DNA of 8,042 nt from CAZIOQ01 sp964540975 (GCA_964540975.1 CAZIOQ010000004.1:1-8042), one strand, 5' to 3'. Shown: positions 1 through 5,291, numbered from the stretch's first letter. Program-made: numbers and translations. The notes: generated by a model from the letters alone, not told the origin.

Positions 1-1298
1 ATATTCATCGACGGGAAACAGAATTAACAAAAAGAATCCAACTCATCGACCAAAAAGAGATTTATCTTCAAAAAAAAGAAGAGGACCTTAGTCAAAAAGA
101 AAAAGATATAAGCAGGGCAAAAGAAGAAATTTTTAACTTAAAACAGAAGCAATTAAGACAACTTCAAGAAATAGCTGGTTTATCTTCTGAGGCAGCTAAG
201 AGGATGGTGATGGAGCAAACAGAAAAATCTTTGGCTGCTTGGATTGCCAAAAAAATCCGCGAAGCTCAAGAGAATATTAGAGCCCAAGAGGCAGAAATCT
301 CAAAAGAGATCTTAGCCGAGGCTCTTCGTCATGGAATCACTGATTTTGTAGCTGAGTACACAGTTTCAACAATTCCTCTAGAAGATGAAAATCTTAAAGG
401 AAAAATCATTGGCCGCGAAGGAAGAAATATTCGGGTTTTTGAAAGAGTGACTGGGGTAGAGCTTGAGCTTGATGAAGAAAAAGAGGTAAGAATTTCTTCT
501 TTTGATCCCATTAGAAGAGAAATTGCTAAAATTGCCATGGAAAAACTTATCCGGGATGGTCGGATTCAACCTTCTCGAATTGAAGAGACAGTTTTTCAAA
601 CAAAAAACCAGATGGAAAGAATTCTCTTAGAAGAAGGAAAAAAGATTTGTCAGGAAGTCGGGGTTTATAACCTGCCGATAGAGATCATAAAAATGATTGG
701 TCGTTTTAAATACCGATTTTCTTATGGTCAAAACTTGGCTGTTCATACAATTGAGGTAACAAAAATTGGTACCAAGATTGCTTACGAGCTTAAAGCTGAT
801 GTTAAGACTGTTAGATTAGCCGGTTTACTTCATGATATTGGCAAGGTGATTATCGATGAAGAAGGTGGCCATGTCCAGGTCGGGATGGATTTCCTTAAGA
901 AATTTAATTTACCTCAATCAATTATTAATTGTGTTGCTGAACATCATGAGGATAAAGAATTTTCTACAGTTGAGTCGGCTATTGTCTGGGTTGCCGATGC
1001 TGCTTCCGGTTCTCGACCAGGGGCAAGATACCAAGTCCACGAAGAATATTTAAAGAGAATGTCTGAGATCGAGGAAAAAGTAAAATCATTTAAAGGGGTT
1101 GAGGATGTGGCTGCTTATCAAGCTGGTCGGGAAATTAGAGTAATTGTTAGTCCAGAAAAATTTTCTGATGATGAATTAACAATTTTAGTCCAAAAGATAG
1201 CGGAAAAACTTGATGAGGAGGCAAAATGGGCAGGTCAGATTAAGGTTACTGCTATTAGAGAAAAAAGAGCGACGGCAATAGCGCCCCTAAGAAGATGA
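1..1298 (+). CDS. rny: Ribonuclease Y, 5'-truncated by the window edge
   Basis: RNase Y is the membrane-anchored endoribonuclease that starts mRNA decay in many bacteria. The frame is open from base 3, giving 431 visible codons against about 510-520 for the family, so only the N-terminal membrane anchor and the start of the coiled coil are missing. The first 67 codons are a charged, Lys/Glu/Gln-rich coiled coil leading into the typical LQEIAGLSSEAAKR segment. Numbering from the ATG at 204, the KH domain carries the GREG loop at residues 70-73 (GKIIGREGRNIRVFE), followed by SFDPIRREIAKIAMEKL. The HD domain has the metal-binding HD pair at 210-211 (LLHDIGK), then EHHED and the C-terminal QAGREIRVIVSP and PGQIKVTAIRE blocks. 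The ATG at 204 is internal and not the true start. All key motifs are intact. The next gene follows 57 bp downstream with its own promoter. Confidence 0.96.
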   Translation, partial: IHRRETELTKRIQLIDQKEIYLQKKEEDLSQKEKDISRAKEEIFNLKQKQLRQLQEIAGLSSEAAKRMVMEQTEKSLAAWIAKKIREAQENIRAQEAEISKEILAEALRHGITDFVAEYTVSTIPLEDENLKGKIIGREGRNIRVFERVTGVELELDEEKEVRISSFDPIRREIAKIAMEKLIRDGRIQPSRIEETVFQTKNQMERILLEEGKKICQEVGVYNLPIEIIKMIGRFKYRFSYGQNLAVHTIEVTKIGTKIAYELKADVKTVRLAGLLHDIGKVIIDEEGGHVQVGMDFLKKFNLPQSIINCVAEHHEDKEFSTVESAIVWVADAASGSRPGARYQVHEEYLKRMSEIEEKVKSFKGVEDVAAYQAGREIRVIVSPEKFSDDELTILVQKIAEKLDEEAKWAGQIKVTAIREKRATAIAPLRR

Positions 1299-1317
1299 AG
1301 TAATTTGGAAGTTAAAT

Positions 1318-1346
1318 TTGACAAAGATAATTTTTGGGGTTAAAAT
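1318..1346 (+). promoter_or_regulatory. Promoter of the HU gene (TTGACA-17-TAAAAT)
   Basis: A perfect -35 hexamer TTGACA (1318-1323), a 17-bp spacer and a -10 TAAAAT (1341-1346) lie in the short gap after rny. The expected start site is 6-8 bases past the -10 box, at about 1352-1354, only 2-4 bases before the HU ATG at 1356. The transcript is therefore predicted to be leaderless or nearly so, which fits the absence of any Shine-Dalgarno sequence. The promoter could also serve miaA and the downstream permease gene. Confidence 0.72.
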
Positions 1347-1355
1347 CTTTTAACA

Positions 1356-1628
1356 ATGAAGAAAAGTGATTTGATAGCAATCTTTGCCGAAAAAATGAAG
1401 ATTACTAAAAAAACGGCAAAGGAATTTGCTAATAATTTTTTAGATGAGATTACCAAAGCTCTCTCTCGAGGAGAGAAAGTTAAACTTTCGGGGTTTGGTG
1501 TTTTCTGGACTAAAGTTTTTAAAGAAAAACAAGTTCTTCCAATTGGCGGTGGCGATAAAAAGAAGATTAGCGCGAGAAGAATGCCCCGCTTTAGTCCTGG
1601 TGCTTTGTTGAAAAGAAAAGTGCGTTAA
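1356..1628 (+). CDS. HU/IHF-family DNA-binding protein
   Basis: A 90-residue protein of the usual length for HU, a dimeric nucleoid protein that bends DNA. The N-terminal helices start MKKSDLIAIFAEKMKITKKT, and the central strand signature is VKLSGFGVFWTK (GFG at 46-48). The C-terminal MPRFSPGALLKRKVR matches the end of the family, where VPAFKAGKALK is common. The beta-arm is unusual: the region that normally carries the intercalating Arg-Asn-Pro tip reads KEKQVLPIGGGDKKKISARR, with no RNP and a Gly-Gly-Gly turn. The start at 1356 gives the correct N-terminus. There is no ribosome binding site, consistent with the promoter directly upstream. miaA follows 15 bp after the stop, in the same frame, so the two are probably cotranscribed. 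The assignment to the HU/IHF superfamily is firm; its exact role (HU, IHF or a specialised paralogue) is not. Confidence 0.9.
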   Translation: MKKSDLIAIFAEKMKITKKTAKEFANNFLDEITKALSRGEKVKLSGFGVFWTKVFKEKQVLPIGGGDKKKISARRMPRFSPGALLKRKVR

Positions 1629-1643
1629 TCTATTCTTCTTTTA

Positions 1644-2621
1644 ATGAGAGAAATTTTACCAATAATTTTTGGCCCGACTGCTATTGGCAAGACTAAATTA
1701 GGATTAAAATTAGCCAGAAGATTTAATGGTGAGATAATTCCTGCTGATTCTAGACAGATTTACAGATTTTTAGATATTGGTACGGGTAAAGATTTTCCTG
1801 CTAGGGTCAAATTTGTTTCCCTTCCAATGCCATCTTGGGTAAAAAGAAATGATTTAAACTGGGGATACTTTTTGTTTGGTAGAATTAAAATTTGGTTGCT
1901 TGATTTGATTACCCCTGATAAAAAATTTAGTGCTGTTGATTGGAGTTTAATCGCCTCAGAACTAATTAAAGAAATCCGCAAAAGAGGTTCTTTGCCAATT
2001 GTTGTTGGAGGTAATGCTTTTTATATCAAGATTTTAATTGATGGAATAGATTATTTTGGCGTTGCTCCAGATCAAAGTTTAAGAAAGCAATTAGAAAGAA
2101 AATCAATCGAAGAACTTCAAGAATATTTAAAACTTATTTGGCCAGAAAAATTTGAAAAAATGAATTTTTCTGATAAGAGGAATCCTAGAAGGTTAATCAG
2201 GGCAATAGAAATTAAACAAAGCTCTTTGTTGATCTCGTCAAAGAAATTTTTAGAAGACGACTGCCAAATTTTAGGAATTGTTCTTTTAGCCCCTTTTAGT
2301 CTAATTAAAAAAAATATTTGGTTGCGGATTGAAACCCGATTAAAAAAAGGCTTACTTAAGGAAATAGAAAAAGTTTTGAAAATGGGTTTTTCTTGGGATG
2401 ATCCAGGATTAAATACTTTAGCCTATAAAGAATTTAGAGAATTTTTTGAGGGTAAAAAAACACTAAAAGAAGCAATTGCTCTTTGGTATAAAGATGAAAT
2501 TGCTTATGCCAAAAGACAACTCAACTGGTTTAGAAGAGATCGACGTTTCTTTCGGTTGGATACTACCAGTGATGATTTTAATGACAATTTAACTAAACTG
2601 GTAGCGAAATCAAAAATATGA
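1644..2621 (+). CDS. miaA: tRNA dimethylallyltransferase (MiaA)
   Basis: MiaA transfers a dimethylallyl group from DMAPP to N6 of A37 in tRNAs reading UNN codons. The 325-residue length is close to the family norm (about 300-320). The P-loop GPTAIGKT is at 10-17, and ADSRQIY (34-40) holds the proposed catalytic Asp. DIGTGK is at 44-49, the DLITPDKKFSAVDW block at 87-100, and the C-terminal tRNA-binding AKRQLNWFRRD at 289-299. NPRRLIRAIEI (180-190) matches the usual DPxRxxRALEV segment. Two points are atypical. About 20-25 extra residues, rich in aromatic and basic residues, separate DIGTGKDFP from the DLITP block. The usual VGGTGLY motif reads VGGNAFY (121-127), replacing the conserved threonine with asparagine. 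The start lies 15 bp after the HU stop without a Shine-Dalgarno site. The gene ends 16 bp before the permease gene. Confidence 0.93.
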   Translation: MREILPIIFGPTAIGKTKLGLKLARRFNGEIIPADSRQIYRFLDIGTGKDFPARVKFVSLPMPSWVKRNDLNWGYFLFGRIKIWLLDLITPDKKFSAVDWSLIASELIKEIRKRGSLPIVVGGNAFYIKILIDGIDYFGVAPDQSLRKQLERKSIEELQEYLKLIWPEKFEKMNFSDKRNPRRLIRAIEIKQSSLLISSKKFLEDDCQILGIVLLAPFSLIKKNIWLRIETRLKKGLLKEIEKVLKMGFSWDDPGLNTLAYKEFREFFEGKKTLKEAIALWYKDEIAYAKRQLNWFRRDRRFFRLDTTSDDFNDNLTKLVAKSKI

Positions 2622-2637
2622 TATATTTAGAAAAGCA

Positions 2638-3639
2638 ATGACTAAAGGAAAAAAAATAGTCAAAGTTGAGATCTCACAAAAAACAATTCTTTTTATTTTG
2701 GCTTTGATTGTGGGTTATTGGCTCATCAATCAGGCAAAAGATGTTTTTCTGGGACTTTTTGTTGCTTTAATCCTTGTTGGCGCCTTAAATCCAACGGTAG
2801 AAAAACTTGAAAAATGGAAAATTCCTCGTTGGTTAGCAATCTCATTTTTATATTTTTCTTTGATTATTATTTTTGTTTTGGTCGTCTCAGGACTGATACC
2901 TCCTTTTCTCCAGCAAACAATCGCTTTATTTAGATCTTTGCCAATTATTTCCAGGCAAATAGATTTTCTCGGTCTTGACCTTTCTAAAATTCTAACTGAT
3001 CATGTTAATCAAGAGCTGGTTGCCATTCCTTCTGGAGCAATCAAATTAACAATCTCTATTCTCTCTAATATCGTAAGTGTGCTTGGGGTATTGGTAATAA
3101 GTTTTTATTTGCTTTTAGAACACAAAAATATTGATCGTTATTTATTTTATTTCTTTGGCCAAGAGGATGGAGCGATTAGCAAAAGGATAATTATGAAATT
3201 AGAAAAAAGATTAGGCAGCTGGATTAGGGTGCAACTTTTGCTGATGACTGTTATTGGCACTCTTTCTTATATTGGTTTTAGACTCCTTAGTTTAGAATTT
3301 GCTTTGCCTTTAGCAATTTTAGCTGGTTTATTAGAAGTAGTTCCTAATATTGGACCAATTCTAGCAGCAATTCCAGCAATTTTATTTGGGTTGTCAAATT
3401 CTCCTTTAACAGGATTAGTAGTCGCTGCGTGGTGTTTTTTAATCCAACAATTAGAGAATAATTTAATTGTCCCAAAACTAATGAAAAGAGTAACCGGGGT
3501 TAATCCTGTTATTACTCTTTTGGCATTAGCCATTGGTTTGAAGATTGCCGGCGTCGTAGGAATGGTTTTAGCGATTCCTACTTATTTAACAATTGAAGTT
3601 TTAGCTAAAGAATTGTTACCACTTCTTAAGAATCATTAA
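2638..3639 (+). CDS. AI-2E family transporter (UPF0118/PerM-like permease)
   Basis: An integral membrane protein of 333 residues, typical for the AI-2E transporter family. Hydrophobic stretches lie at about 15-30, 36-52, 64-88, 137-160, 198-217, 221-252, 257-272 and 287-322, with a soluble region in between at about 95-135. Family signatures are LGSWIRVQLLL (192-202), the re-entrant-loop segment LEVVPNIGPILAAIPAIL (232-249), QQLENNLIVPKLMKRVTGVNP (270-290) and GVVGMVLAIPTYL (305-317). The family name comes from one E. coli member linked to autoinducer-2 export; members elsewhere have been tied to ion/proton exchange, so the substrate cannot be read from the sequence. The ATG at 2638 follows the miaA stop by 16 bp with only a weak purine run upstream. 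The stop lies 2 bp from the 3' end of the convergent RNase P RNA gene. Confidence 0.9.
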   Translation: MTKGKKIVKVEISQKTILFILALIVGYWLINQAKDVFLGLFVALILVGALNPTVEKLEKWKIPRWLAISFLYFSLIIIFVLVVSGLIPPFLQQTIALFRSLPIISRQIDFLGLDLSKILTDHVNQELVAIPSGAIKLTISILSNIVSVLGVLVISFYLLLEHKNIDRYLFYFFGQEDGAISKRIIMKLEKRLGSWIRVQLLLMTVIGTLSYIGFRLLSLEFALPLAILAGLLEVVPNIGPILAAIPAILFGLSNSPLTGLVVAAWCFLIQQLENNLIVPKLMKRVTGVNPVITLLALAIGLKIAGVVGMVLAIPTYLTIEVLAKELLPLLKNH

Positions 3640-3641
3640 TT

Positions 3642-4010
3642 GTCTTGAAAAGGAATAAGCCAGATTCTGTACCCTTTTTGCTAAATTTAGTAAAAAGGGG
3701 TGGTCATCTATCTTCGCCTCTCACCTGGTATTTTTGAGAAAGGCACCCATACCAGTTTAGAGTTGCTCCAGGGAGGGTTGCCGCGCCCCTAATAAAAATC
3801 AGGGGCGAGTGCTGATTTAATATCCGCACTCGTTTCACCTCTTTCTGCAAAGCAGAATTGCTTCGTCTCTGTGGCCCTATCTCGTTCCAATTCCGACGGC
3901 GTCGGGATCGGAAGATCTGATTGCTCAGATCACCCTGCCTTTTGGAGTCTGGACTTTCCTTTTCGATTCCAATGATATTGGAATCGAAACGACCACTATC
4001 TTTTCAAGAC
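3642..4010 (-). ncRNA. rnpB: RNase P RNA component (bacterial class A)
   Basis: The catalytic RNA that removes 5' leaders from pre-tRNAs. On the minus strand all hallmark conserved regions appear in order: GGAAAGTCC of CR-I (plus strand 3951-3959), GGCAGGGTG, the ATAGGGCCACAGAGACGA and AGGTGAAACGAGTGCGG core, GGCAACCCTCCCTGGAGCAA, GAGGCGAAGATAGATGACC of CR-IV (within 3699-3722), and ACAGAATCTGGCTTATT of CR-V (3654-3670). The ends are set by helix P1: GTCTTGAAAAG at the 5' end (4010-4000) pairs perfectly with the 3' end at 3642-3652, giving an RNA of about 369 nt. A 13-bp P3-like hairpin lies at 3961-3989 and a P12-type hairpin near 3845-3860. No clear intrinsic terminator follows before the AI-2E gene, with which it is convergent. 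Confidence 0.96.
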
Positions 4011-4015
4011 ATCAT

Positions 4016-4044
4016 ATTATAGAATAATAGAGTCAAAATCGCAA
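4016..4044 (-). promoter_or_regulatory. rnpB promoter (TTGCGA-17-TATAAT)
   Basis: Read on the minus strand, a -35 TTGCGA (4044-4039), a 17-bp spacer (4038-4022) and a perfect -10 TATAAT (4021-4016) precede the RNA. The first base of helix P1 (4010) is the sixth base after the -10 box, exactly where a start site is expected. A mobile-element end begins only 5 bp beyond the -35 hexamer. Confidence 0.85.
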
Positions 4045-4049
4045 CCAAA

Positions 4050-4253
4050 TGTTCAGGCCACATACATTTGAGACTCTGGGGAGACCTCTAAAAGAGAATT
4101 TTAAAATACTTTTGTATGTTTTCTTCATAACCCGATTATAGCCGGAGAGATTTAAGAGAAGATAATGAAGACGAGTCTGTGTACCTAAACTTCCTTTCAT
4201 AAAATCATAAAAAATTCTTCCCTAAAAGTCTCAAATGTTTCGTAACCTATTCA
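4050..4253. mobile_element. 204-bp MITE-like element with TG...CA inverted ends
   Basis: The left end TGTTCAGGCCACATACATTT (from 4050, continuing GAGACT) is the imperfect inverted copy of the right end, which on the minus strand reads TGAATAGGTTACGAAACATT and continues TGAGACT. The inner 12 bp are identical (4064-4075 against 4227-4238), as are the outer TG, the AGG and the AC, with one gap. The right end matches exactly the right end of the transposase-bearing remnant at 7528-8042. The interior is AT-rich and holds no convincing gene; a 55-codon minus-strand ORF (4033-4200) looks spurious. A 7-bp inverted pair TCTTCAT/ATGAAGA sits inside. I see no clear target-site duplication. I read it as a non-autonomous relative of the rve-type IS at the right edge, inserted just upstream of rnpB. 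Confidence 0.6.
4228..4253. repeat. 26-bp exact repeat, copy 1 (element right end)
   Basis: Identical over all 26 bases to 8017-8042, in the same orientation. It begins GTCTCAAATG and ends GTAACCTATTCA. To the left, the next base differs between the copies. To the right, the second copy runs into the window end, so its true length is unknown. It is the right terminal repeat of the MITE-like element. Confidence 0.9.
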
Positions 4254-4270
4254 TATCCACCTTTCCATCT

Positions 4271-4297
4271 CGGAGGTACAACAAATATGGCACCTCG
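4271..4297. repeat. REP-like imperfect palindrome A
   Basis: A 27-bp unit starting CGGAGGTAC and ending GGCACCTCG. Inside, GAGGT pairs with ACCTC to form a small stem-loop. Its reverse complement matches unit B at 4964-4990 at 20 of 27 positions, including the complete CGAGGTG and CCTCCG edges, and weak similarity extends about 8 bp outward. The two units therefore face each other across the cytidine deaminase remnant. No gene occupies 4254-4311. Confidence 0.55.
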
Positions 4298-4311
4298 GTA
4301 CATATAAAATA

Positions 4312-4350
4312 AAAACTCATTCTAAAACAAGATGTTTTAAAATGAGTTTT
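4312..4350 (-). terminator. Intrinsic terminator downstream of the cytidine deaminase remnant
   Basis: Arms of 17 bp (4312-4328 and 4334-4350) enclose the loop at 4329-4333. The only non-Watson-Crick position (4322/4340) is A·C when the plus strand is transcribed but a G·U pair in the minus-strand RNA. The minus-strand RNA also continues into TTTTTATTTTATATG, a good U-tract. The hairpin therefore best fits termination of minus-strand transcription, 7 bp after the stop at 4357. Confidence 0.8.
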
Positions 4351-4356
4351 GAAACT

Positions 4357-4829
4357 TTATTTTAAATATTTTTTATACTTTCCAAAACACACTCTTGGAC
4401 CAAAACCTAAGGGATGAAGTTCTTTAATAGATGTTACCAGTATTTTCTTTTTATCAGAATCAGAAATTAAGATTTTAACATCCTCTTTATTTAACTCAGC
4501 AAACTCCCAAAGAAACTGTCGACCAATCCCGCAAGGACACGAATGAATTTTTACTTTAAAATAATCGCTTTTAGAAATAATTGCTAATTTTTTAATATGA
4601 TATTCACCACTGCTTACCATCTGAGAAATAGCTGATCTTTCGGCACATATTCCTCCATAAGCGCAGGTGTTGATGTTTACTCCCTTATAGATTTGCCCTT
4701 CTTTGTTATTAACGCACAGCCAACATAAAATTGAGAATAAGGATCATAGGCATTTTTTAAAATATTTTCTGCCTCATTAATAAGGTTTTGATCTTCTAAT
4801 TTTAATTTTTTAAAAGGAATTTTTTTCAT
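4357..4829 (-). pseudogene. cdd: Cytidine deaminase, frameshifted and missing a zinc ligand
   Basis: Cytidine deaminases hydrolyse cytidine to uridine in pyrimidine salvage, using a zinc held by one Cys in the CAE motif and two in PCxxC. Starting at ATG 4829, the first frame reads MKKIPFKKLKLEDQNLINEA and continues to AYDPYSQFYVGCALI (family: AYxPYSxFxVGAAL), then runs to a stop. The next frame continues NKEGQIYKGVNINTCAYGG followed by ICAERSAISQM, HSCPCGIGRQFLWEFAEL and LHPLGFGP. Joining them requires restoring one base near 4705-4713, giving about 157 residues, slightly above the usual 130-145. CAE is present, but the second cysteine of PCxxC is glycine (PCGIG, codon GGT, one change from TGT). 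A frameshift plus a lost zinc ligand point to a dead gene. A GGGAG purine run lies 14 bases before the start. A terminator follows, and a promoter 230 bp upstream could once have driven it. Confidence 0.85.
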
Positions 4830-4837
4830 AATAAAAA

Positions 4838-4939
4838 TTAAAACTCCCTTCTAATTGGCCGTCTTTCTTTCCCTTTGTTTTTGGGAAGGAAAAGAGGATA
4901 ATACCCTTCCTCAATTAATGGTAATTTTCTCCGAGGCAT
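4838..4939 (-). CDS. 33-aa ORF resembling the N-terminus of a REP-associated tyrosine transposase
   Basis: ATG at 4939 opens a 33-codon frame starting MPRRKLPLIEEGYYPLF and ending RRPIRREF. The first 17 residues resemble the start of many IS200-like/REP-associated tyrosine transposases (pattern MPRxKxPLxxGxxYHIFNRG), from memory of the family. The catalytic HUH motif and tyrosine are absent, and the similarity fades after residue 17. It is basic, stops 8 bp before the cytidine deaminase start, and lies just downstream on the minus strand of REP-like unit B, the arrangement expected for a RAYT gene beside its repeat. It could be a transposase stub, a short leader peptide, or chance. No strong ribosome binding site is visible. 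Confidence 0.35.
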   Translation of the reverse strand: MPRRKLPLIEEGYYPLFLPKNKGKERRPIRREF

Positions 4940-4941
4940 AA

Positions 4942-5046
4942 TTAAAGACTAACGAAATTATCCCGAGGTGTCAGATATATCGCACCTCCGAGGTGAGAGG
5001 TTAAAGCTAAAGTTGTTTTGGCGTTCTTGTGTAGTTTGACTTGCAT
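4942..5046 (-). pseudogene. IS481-like transposase, N-terminal stub only
   Basis: ATG at 5046 opens 34 codons beginning MQVKLHKNAKTTLALTSHLG. The first 15 residues resemble the N-terminus of IS481-family transposases, which typically start with a LHKNARTTP-type segment before their helix-turn-helix. After residue 15 the reading frame enters REP-like unit B and soon stops, so the helix-turn-helix and the DDE catalytic domain are missing. The start has AGGA only 6 bases upstream and a near-consensus promoter right before it. The junction near base 5000 looks like a recombination or insertion point. The family call rests on a short match and is tentative. Confidence 0.45.
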
Positions 5047-5082
5047 ATGTCCTGTGTTATATCCCAAAACATATCGTTAGTC
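4947..5082. repeat. Inverted repeat pair GACTAACGA bounding a 136-bp segment
   Basis: GACTAACGAAAT at 4947-4958 and its near inverse ATATCGTTAGTC at 5071-5082 match at 11 of 12 positions (9 perfect at the ends). Between them lie REP-like unit B, the IS481-like transposase start and most of its promoter. They could be terminal repeats of a miniature element derived from an IS481-type sequence. No convincing target duplication is seen. Confidence 0.4.
4964..4990. repeat. REP-like imperfect palindrome B
   Basis: Begins CGAGGTGTCAGATATATCG and ends CACCTCCG. GAGGTG and CACCTC form a 6-bp stem around a loop containing the self-complementary GATATATC core (with one mismatch in this orientation). 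It is followed at once by a second compact palindrome, CACCTCCGAGGTG (4983-4995). It is the inverted partner of unit A (20 of 27 identical). Confidence 0.6.
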
Positions 5083-5084
5083 AA
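5056..5084 (-). promoter_or_regulatory. Promoter of the IS481-like stub (TTGACT-17-TATAAC)
   Basis: On the minus strand, TTGACT (5084-5079), 17 bp and TATAAC (5061-5056) precede the ATG at 5046 by 9 bases, so the transcript would be nearly leaderless. The -35 box overlaps the inverted repeat at 5071-5082, so the promoter belongs to the mobile-element end. Reading on, it could drive the 33-aa ORF and the cytidine deaminase remnant as far as the terminator at 4312-4350. Confidence 0.6.
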
Positions 5085-5195
5085 CAAATATTATTTAAAG
5101 AACAGTCATTTTTAAACCCTTTCCGCATCTTATTACCAATCACAAACCATTAACATTCCAGGATAAAATCCTCATTGAGGTTATTATCTCAACGA

Positions 5196-5291
5196 TTATT
5201 TCTTTGAAGCTAGATAAAAAAGAATGCCAAGAATTGTCAAAATCCCTCCGGCAATATAAAAAAGCATTAATCCTTGATCAATCGCTGTCAT
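5196..5291 (-). CDS. Possible 31-aa single-span membrane protein
   Basis: A complete small frame of 31 codons starts MTAIDQGLMLFYIAGGILTI and ends in a Lys-Lys pair before TAA. After a short polar N-terminus (residues 1-7), residues 8-28 form one strongly hydrophobic span with a GG pair, ending with basic residues, which is a classic tail- or signal-anchor layout. A good Shine-Dalgarno-like GGGGAAG lies 9 bases before the ATG, rare in this window. I do not recognise the family. It sits between transposon debris on both sides, yet shows no lesion. It could be a genuine microprotein or a chance ORF. Confidence 0.45.
   Translation of the reverse strand: MTAIDQGLMLFYIAGGILTILGILFYLASKK

Noticed and set aside
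329..599. Open frames on the minus strand opposite the KH region of RNase Y.
   Set aside because: They are antisense shadows of a well-supported gene, with low-complexity serine runs produced by reading Lys/Glu codons backwards.
2617..2640. An earlier ATG at 2617 as a start or short leader for the AI-2E gene.
   Set aside because: It opens only seven codons in another frame and overlaps the miaA stop; no ribosome binding site supports it.
3267..3533. An 88-codon minus-strand frame opposite the AI-2E permease.
   Set aside because: Antisense shadow of a gene with clear family motifs; no promoter or ribosome binding site of its own.
3623..3632. TTCTTAAGAA palindrome near the end of the AI-2E gene as a terminator for rnpB.
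   Set aside because: It has no loop, is AT-rich, lies in coding sequence and is not followed by a U-tract.
4100..4175. A tRNA-like fold around the CATAACCCGATTATAGCCGG stretch.
   Set aside because: No T-arm GGTTCGA-type motif, no acceptor stem and no anticodon loop can be aligned.
4033..4200. A 55-codon minus-strand ORF (starting MKGSLGTQTRLHYLLLNLSG) inside the MITE-like element.
   Set aside because: It runs through the left terminal repeat and into the rnpB -35 region, has no recognisable family or ribosome binding site, and its length is within chance for this composition.
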